NCBI RefSeq assembly: GCF_000026145.1
Contig: NC_009445.1
Location: 6,602,501-6,666,500 of the forward strand
DNA from: Bradyrhizobium sp. ORS 278
Lineage (GTDB): Bacteria > Pseudomonadota > Alphaproteobacteria > Rhizobiales > Xanthobacteraceae
DNA: 64,000 nt
Direction of reading: 5' to 3'
Under the pieces are notes generated by a model, which ran no database searches, had not been told where the DNA came from, and worked only from the letters and a program-made list of their open reading frames with translations. The translations under genes and the position numbers were made by a program. Position 1 is the first letter of the stretch; every line of letters starts with the position of its first letter. This document shows positions 60,992 through 64,000 of the stretch, piece by piece.

Positions 60992-61331
60992 GATGGCCTA
61001 GCTTTTCCAGGTATTCCCGCAATGCTTCAAGATAGATGTCGTGCTCTTTACGGTCAGAGATGAAGGCAATCTCCTTGAATTTCTTCTTTGCCTTTGGAGG
61101 CAGATACAGCATAGAGCGCTTGTATGTCGTCCGGACCTTGCCTTCCGATGCCTTGGCGGGCTTGCCCCGTTCTTTCGGCGTGGTCTCGATATCCACGGGC
61201 GCGGCCTCAGGCTTGATTTCCACCACGTTGCCAGATCGCCCCTCGACGGGCTGAGCCGGTTTGGGCCGCAGAAATCCATTGGCCGCAGCCGCGGCTACGG
61301 CATTACGCGCGGCGTCGCTCTTGCTGCTCAC
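60978..61331 (-). CDS. Small ParA partner (ParG/ribbon-helix-helix-like)
   Basis: The 117-residue protein has a disordered basic N-terminus and a C-terminal ribbon-helix-helix-like segment (YKRSMLYLPPKAKKKFKEIAFISDRKEHDIYLEALREYLEKLG). The GTG start at 61331 lies inside parA, with AAGGAG seven bases upstream, so translation is coupled. Proteins of this type bind the centromere and activate ParA. The stop lies within the flanking repeats. Confidence 0.7.
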   Translation of the reverse strand: MSSKSDAARNAVAAAAANGFLRPKPAQPVEGRSGNVVEIKPEAAPVDIETTPKERGKPAKASEGKVRTTYKRSMLYLPPKAKKKFKEIAFISDRKEHDIYLEALREYLEKLGHPGLL

Positions 61332-61965
61332 CGTTTTTCTCCTTGTTGATACGTTTCCGGCACCAGGCCCAAAGCTCCGCGATTTCCTCCGCTGCTTTCG
61401 ACGATGGCGCATGCTCAGCAACCCCCTGCCCGAGAGCGTAACTGTATTGAAAGTCCATCCGTGAGGCCAACGGGATCGGGACGACCGTCCCGCTCTGCGC
61501 CAAGCCTGCCATGACGGCTGACGTCAGTTTTGCCGCCTTGTTCGGCGTGGCTTGGTTGACCACAAGGGCAAAGTCCCGCCGCATCGTCCGCAACGCGTCC
61601 ATGGTTGTGCGCGTCGCATGAAGGTCGGGCCCCGCCGGACGTACCGGAATCAGGCAAAGGTCCGCCTCGCGCATGGCGGCGCGGGTTGCGTGCCCGTCTT
61701 CCCCCTTGGTGTCGATGATAACGAGGGTGAACCCTGCCTTCTCCAGCGCGGTCAGGGTCCTCGTCAAATCCGTCGCGGATTCGTAGCTGACAACCGGCGG
61801 CGTCTCTGCCGTCCGCGTATCAAACCAGTTGCTCACCGTCCCTTGTGGGTCGAGGTCGACCAGGCAGGCGCGCTCGCCCGTACCCTCGGCCGCCACGGCG
61901 ATGTTGATGGCAAGCATACTCTTGCCGGTACCACCCTTCTGATTAACGAAGCTGATCACTTTCAT
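61303..61965 (-). CDS. parA: ParA-family partition ATPase
   Basis: The 220-residue protein shows the deviant Walker A of ParA/MinD ATPases (VISFVNQKGGTGKSMLAINIA), CLVDLDPQGTVSNW, and LVIIDTKGEDGHATRAAMREADLCLIPV as the switch region. It drives segregation of the replicon together with the coupled small protein. ATG 61965 gives the normal N-terminus. It is short, as in plasmid type Ib systems that lack an N-terminal HTH. Confidence 0.92.
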   Translation of the reverse strand: MKVISFVNQKGGTGKSMLAINIAVAAEGTGERACLVDLDPQGTVSNWFDTRTAETPPVVSYESATDLTRTLTALEKAGFTLVIIDTKGEDGHATRAAMREADLCLIPVRPAGPDLHATRTTMDALRTMRRDFALVVNQATPNKAAKLTSAVMAGLAQSGTVVPIPLASRMDFQYSYALGQGVAEHAPSSKAAEEIAELWAWCRKRINKEKNGEQQERRRA

Positions 61966-62018
61966 GCATCCACCATAGCGGCAAGCTGGATGCGACGACC
62001 ATGACAGCACAGCAGTTC

Positions 62019-62072
62019 ACTGACAGGCTGTTACAACACTACAACAGCCTGTTGCCATACTGCTGTGTCAGT
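62019..62072. promoter_or_regulatory. Nested dyad upstream of parA
   Basis: CAGGCTGTT/AACAGCCTG (62024-62051) sits inside ACTGACA/TGTCAGT (62019-62072). It lies 50-110 bases before parA and could be its operator or part of the centromere. Confidence 0.5.
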
Positions 62073-62084
62073 ACACTAAGACGA

Positions 62085-62215
62085 CAGCATAGCAGCCCGG
62101 CACCCCGCGTTCAGAACAGCAGCAGGGCAGCATTTTGCTACAACGCCATCCTGCGATGGCAGCATGGCAGGACACCATGATGACAGTATATCAGCATGCA
62201 AGTATAGCAGCACGA
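62085..62215. repeat. Partition-site repeats, right side
   Basis: Multiple AGCAGC/GCAGCA units, ATAGCAGCCCGG (62089-62100), GATGGCAGCATGGCAGG and TATAGCAGCAC occur before repA. They mirror the repeats left of the par genes. Confidence 0.5.
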
Positions 62216-62278
62216 ACGACGGATTCCGCTGAAAGCCGCCAGTTTTTCGCGAACTGTGCGATCGACAAGGCTGCCCAA

Positions 62279-63568
62279 ATGATTGGCGGCTCCCTCGTGA
62301 GCGGGAAGGGGACGCGGTATTCTGCGGACATGCAACCGCTCAAGCTCGATCTGATGTCTCGCGATGCTTTCGCGGCGCTGAACTTGCAAGAGCGCAATGA
62401 ATACCTGCAAAAGCTCACGGCCGAATTTGCTGAGAAGACCGGTCGCGCGCCCGTCGCCTTGGACAAGGACGGCCTGGCCCGTCTGCGGCGGTTCTACTTG
62501 CGCCGCAGTTTCGCTGACTTGGAGCGGGGGAAGACCGATCTCAATATCGCTGACCCCGATTTGGCTGCAGCCTTACGGAGCCTTGGGGAGACCATCAAGG
62601 ATAGCGAGCGGAAAGATGATCTCGTAGGCATGCTGAAATCGGAGCTACCGGGTCCGATCCTGCGCAAAGCGCCTACGGATGATCAGCAACTGTCGCTTTT
62701 CGTTCCCGTCATCTATGACGCTCCGCTCAAAGACGACGTCAACCTGATGGATGTCGCCCCGTTCACAATCTCCAAAAGTCGCCGGAATACCGCGATCAGG
62801 TATGAACTGAACGACTGCATTGTCACCGTCGATGGGAGCGCGGAGCACGGCCTTGCCACCGTTTTCGACTACGACATCTTCCTGCACATGGTCACGTATC
62901 TGGCTGAGGAGGCTAGGCGCTATCATATCGAAGCTGCCAAGGGACTTCGCCCAAGTCTGCCGGCGCAGGTTTACCGCCCCAAAGCCTCGCACATCCTCAA
63001 ATTCTGCCGGCGCGGCTCAGGCGGTCTGCAATACAAGAGCCTAGAAGCCGCGCTGGATCGTCTGTCAGGCACACGCTTGAAGGTCGCGAATCTCCGGGGC
63101 GGACGACGCCGAGAGGTGGTCAATGTCCCGCTGATCGACAAGTACCGTGTGGTAAGCGCCACTTCCACGGGCCACGTCGACGACATCGAGATCTATATTC
63201 CCAGCTGGGTCTATGAATCGGTGGTACGGGAGAAAGGAACGCCGCAGATCCTGACACTCAATCCCGACTATTTCCTCATTAGCCAAGGCCTCGGCCGCAT
63301 GGTCTACCGCTTGGCGCGGCGGGCGGCGGGGCGCACAGAGGCCCGATACTCAATTTTGGAGGTCCACAAGCGTAGCGGGTCACCCCAGGCATTGCCTCAG
63401 TTCGCACAGATCCTGCGAAAGCTGGTGGCCCATTGCAAAATGTTTCCACTTCCCGACTATGACATCGATCTGATCGAAGGCCAGAGCGGAGAACTGTTGT
63501 GGATGCGCTATCGCGGGGAAGGGACCAAGGCGCCCAAGGCTAAAGCTTCGATCCCCTTGCTGGGCTGA
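62279..63568 (+). CDS. repA: RepA-type replication initiator
   Basis: The protein is about 429 residues if it starts at ATG 62279; the frame stays open to 62135. The central part matches plasmid initiator RepA (LSLFVPVIYDAPLKDDVNLMDVAPF, RYELNDCIVTVDGSAEHGLATVFDYDIFLHMVTYL). Its C-terminal wing includes LTLNPDYFLISQGLGRMVYRLARR and LPQFAQILRKLVAHCKMFPLPDYDI, as in PF10134. It should bind the seven iterons that follow and start theta replication. The 62135 start would place coding inside the partition repeats, so it is less likely. The element thus has two replication initiators. Confidence 0.85.
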   Translation: MIGGSLVSGKGTRYSADMQPLKLDLMSRDAFAALNLQERNEYLQKLTAEFAEKTGRAPVALDKDGLARLRRFYLRRSFADLERGKTDLNIADPDLAAALRSLGETIKDSERKDDLVGMLKSELPGPILRKAPTDDQQLSLFVPVIYDAPLKDDVNLMDVAPFTISKSRRNTAIRYELNDCIVTVDGSAEHGLATVFDYDIFLHMVTYLAEEARRYHIEAAKGLRPSLPAQVYRPKASHILKFCRRGSGGLQYKSLEAALDRLSGTRLKVANLRGGRRREVVNVPLIDKYRVVSATSTGHVDDIEIYIPSWVYESVVREKGTPQILTLNPDYFLISQGLGRMVYRLARRAAGRTEARYSILEVHKRSGSPQALPQFAQILRKLVAHCKMFPLPDYDIDLIEGQSGELLWMRYRGEGTKAPKAKASIPLLG

Positions 63569-63570
63569 TT

Positions 63571-63794
63571 TTGACAAACGGTTTTGACAAAACCGTATAT
63601 CACCTATCCGACTTCCGGTTTTTGACAGAGAATTTTTGACAAAACCGTATATCACCTATCGTCCAGTCGGGGTGGCGGTCGAATTTTGACAAAGCCGTAT
63701 ATCACCTACCAAAGGCCGTATATCACCTATGACAAACCGTATATCGCCTATGACAAACCGTATATCACCTATTTTGGCGCCGTATATCGCCTAT
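63571..63794. repeat. Seven iterons, predicted theta replication origin
   Basis: The core CCGTATATC(A/G)CCTA(T/C) starts at 63593, 63645, 63695, 63716, 63737, 63758 and 63780. Spacing of the last five is 21-22 bases, two helical turns. The first three copies are preceded by TTTTGACAAA. A palindrome ACGGTTTT-gac-AAAACCGT (63578-63596) opens the array. Confidence 0.9.
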
Positions 63795-63839
63795 CGCTTT
63801 TCCAACCAAGCGCATGAATTGATTCGGGCCGATTTGACA

Positions 63840-63920
63840 TATCCCCAGGCTCGGCGGAGCTAAAACTATTTAAAACTATGAATACCTCTTAAAACGCCTT
63901 CGGCTGTTTTCTTCTTTCTT
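63840..63920. other. AT-rich region next to the iterons
   Basis: TAAAACTATTTAAAACTATGAATACC follows the iterons and could be the DNA-unwinding element. AAAACGCC-ttcg-GGCtgTTTT then T-rich sequence (about 63891-63920) looks like a terminator. Confidence 0.45.
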
Positions 63921-63947
63921 CAAAAAAGAAGAGAAGGGGAAGAGCTA

Positions 63948-64000
63948 ATGGACGTCCATGGTCGTCCAAAGCTTGTAAGTCATCTATGCGATCTGCACTC
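63948..64000 (+). CDS. Start of a gene running off the window
   Basis: ATG 63948 follows AAGGGGAAGAGCTA and the frame (MDVHGRPKLVSHL) stays open to the edge. Only 17 codons are seen, so it is tentative. Confidence 0.3.
   Translation, partial: MDVHGRPKLVSHLCDLH

Larger units (their letters stand above)
30180..64000. mobile_element. Integrated conjugative/plasmid-like element, right end outside window
   Basis: This half carries a VirD4-like ATPase, rolling-circle Rep, FtsK-type ATPase, ArdC antirestriction, resolvase, tyrosine integrase, ParA partition genes and RepA with iterons, against no such genes on the left. Cargo and defence genes lie between. The left edge is placed by gene content only. 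No type IV secretion channel genes are in the window. It could be an ICE, an integrated plasmid, or several stacked elements. Confidence 0.7.

Noticed and set aside
63571..63794. CRISPR array
   Set aside because: The repeats are 15-bp cores at 21-bp spacing next to repA, i.e. iterons; no cas gene is present.

Overview
The window looks like part of a Bradyrhizobium/Rhodopseudomonas-type alphaproteobacterium. It is GC-rich, codon bias opens long antisense frames, and the protein families (DUF3141, hydratase/phosphotransacetylase fusion, OprB porin, type II secretin) are common in that group. This is judged by eye; no database was searched.

Positions 1 to about 29.7 kb are chromosome-like. They hold the 3' part of a gspD secretin, a Sel1-repeat protein, a secreted phospholipase C/acid phosphatase-type phosphoesterase, and a secreted metallophosphoesterase behind a three-unit Pho-box-like repeat. 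A minus-strand pair follows: a PhoU-like protein and a PPDK-like protein lacking the PEP domain. Next come a COG2509 flavoprotein, an OprB porin, a ZntB/CorA transporter with a PiT phosphate transporter, and a tight plus-strand operon (hydratase/phosphotransacetylase, ackA, DUF3141 alpha/beta hydrolase, fabI). Together these suggest a link between phosphate, acetyl phosphate and acyl-CoA/polyhydroxyalkanoate metabolism. A serine hydrolase, an acyltransferase, a membrane glycosyltransferase-like protein and a PAP2 phosphatase complete the section.

From about 30.2 kb to the end the content is that of an integrated conjugative or plasmid-like element: a VirD4/TraG-type ATPase without membrane segments; an M48 protease; a rolling-circle HUH Rep, a possible ssDNA-binding protein, small ORFs and an FtsK-type ATPase; ankyrin and nitrilase cargo; ArdC antirestriction; and a large defence-like block. 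A serine resolvase/WGR pair, a fibre-like secreted repeat protein, a tyrosine integrase, a ParA partition locus flanked by repeats, and RepA followed by seven iterons (a theta-type origin) follow. The right end is not in the window.

The best candidate for an undescribed system is at 45.7-51.9 kb. A 1352-residue protein (XRE helix-turn-helix, apparent PD-(D/E)xK nuclease, large helical region) is transcribed away from a Fic-TIR gene pair. Its ATG directly abuts a perfect palindrome that overlaps a promoter, which suggests a leaderless, autorepressed transcript. An XRE-ImmA/PIN toxin-antitoxin pair and ArdC lie beside it. The second notable module is the Rep-SSB-FtsK set at 36.2-39.9 kb, which resembles Gram-positive ICEs more than proteobacterial type IV systems.
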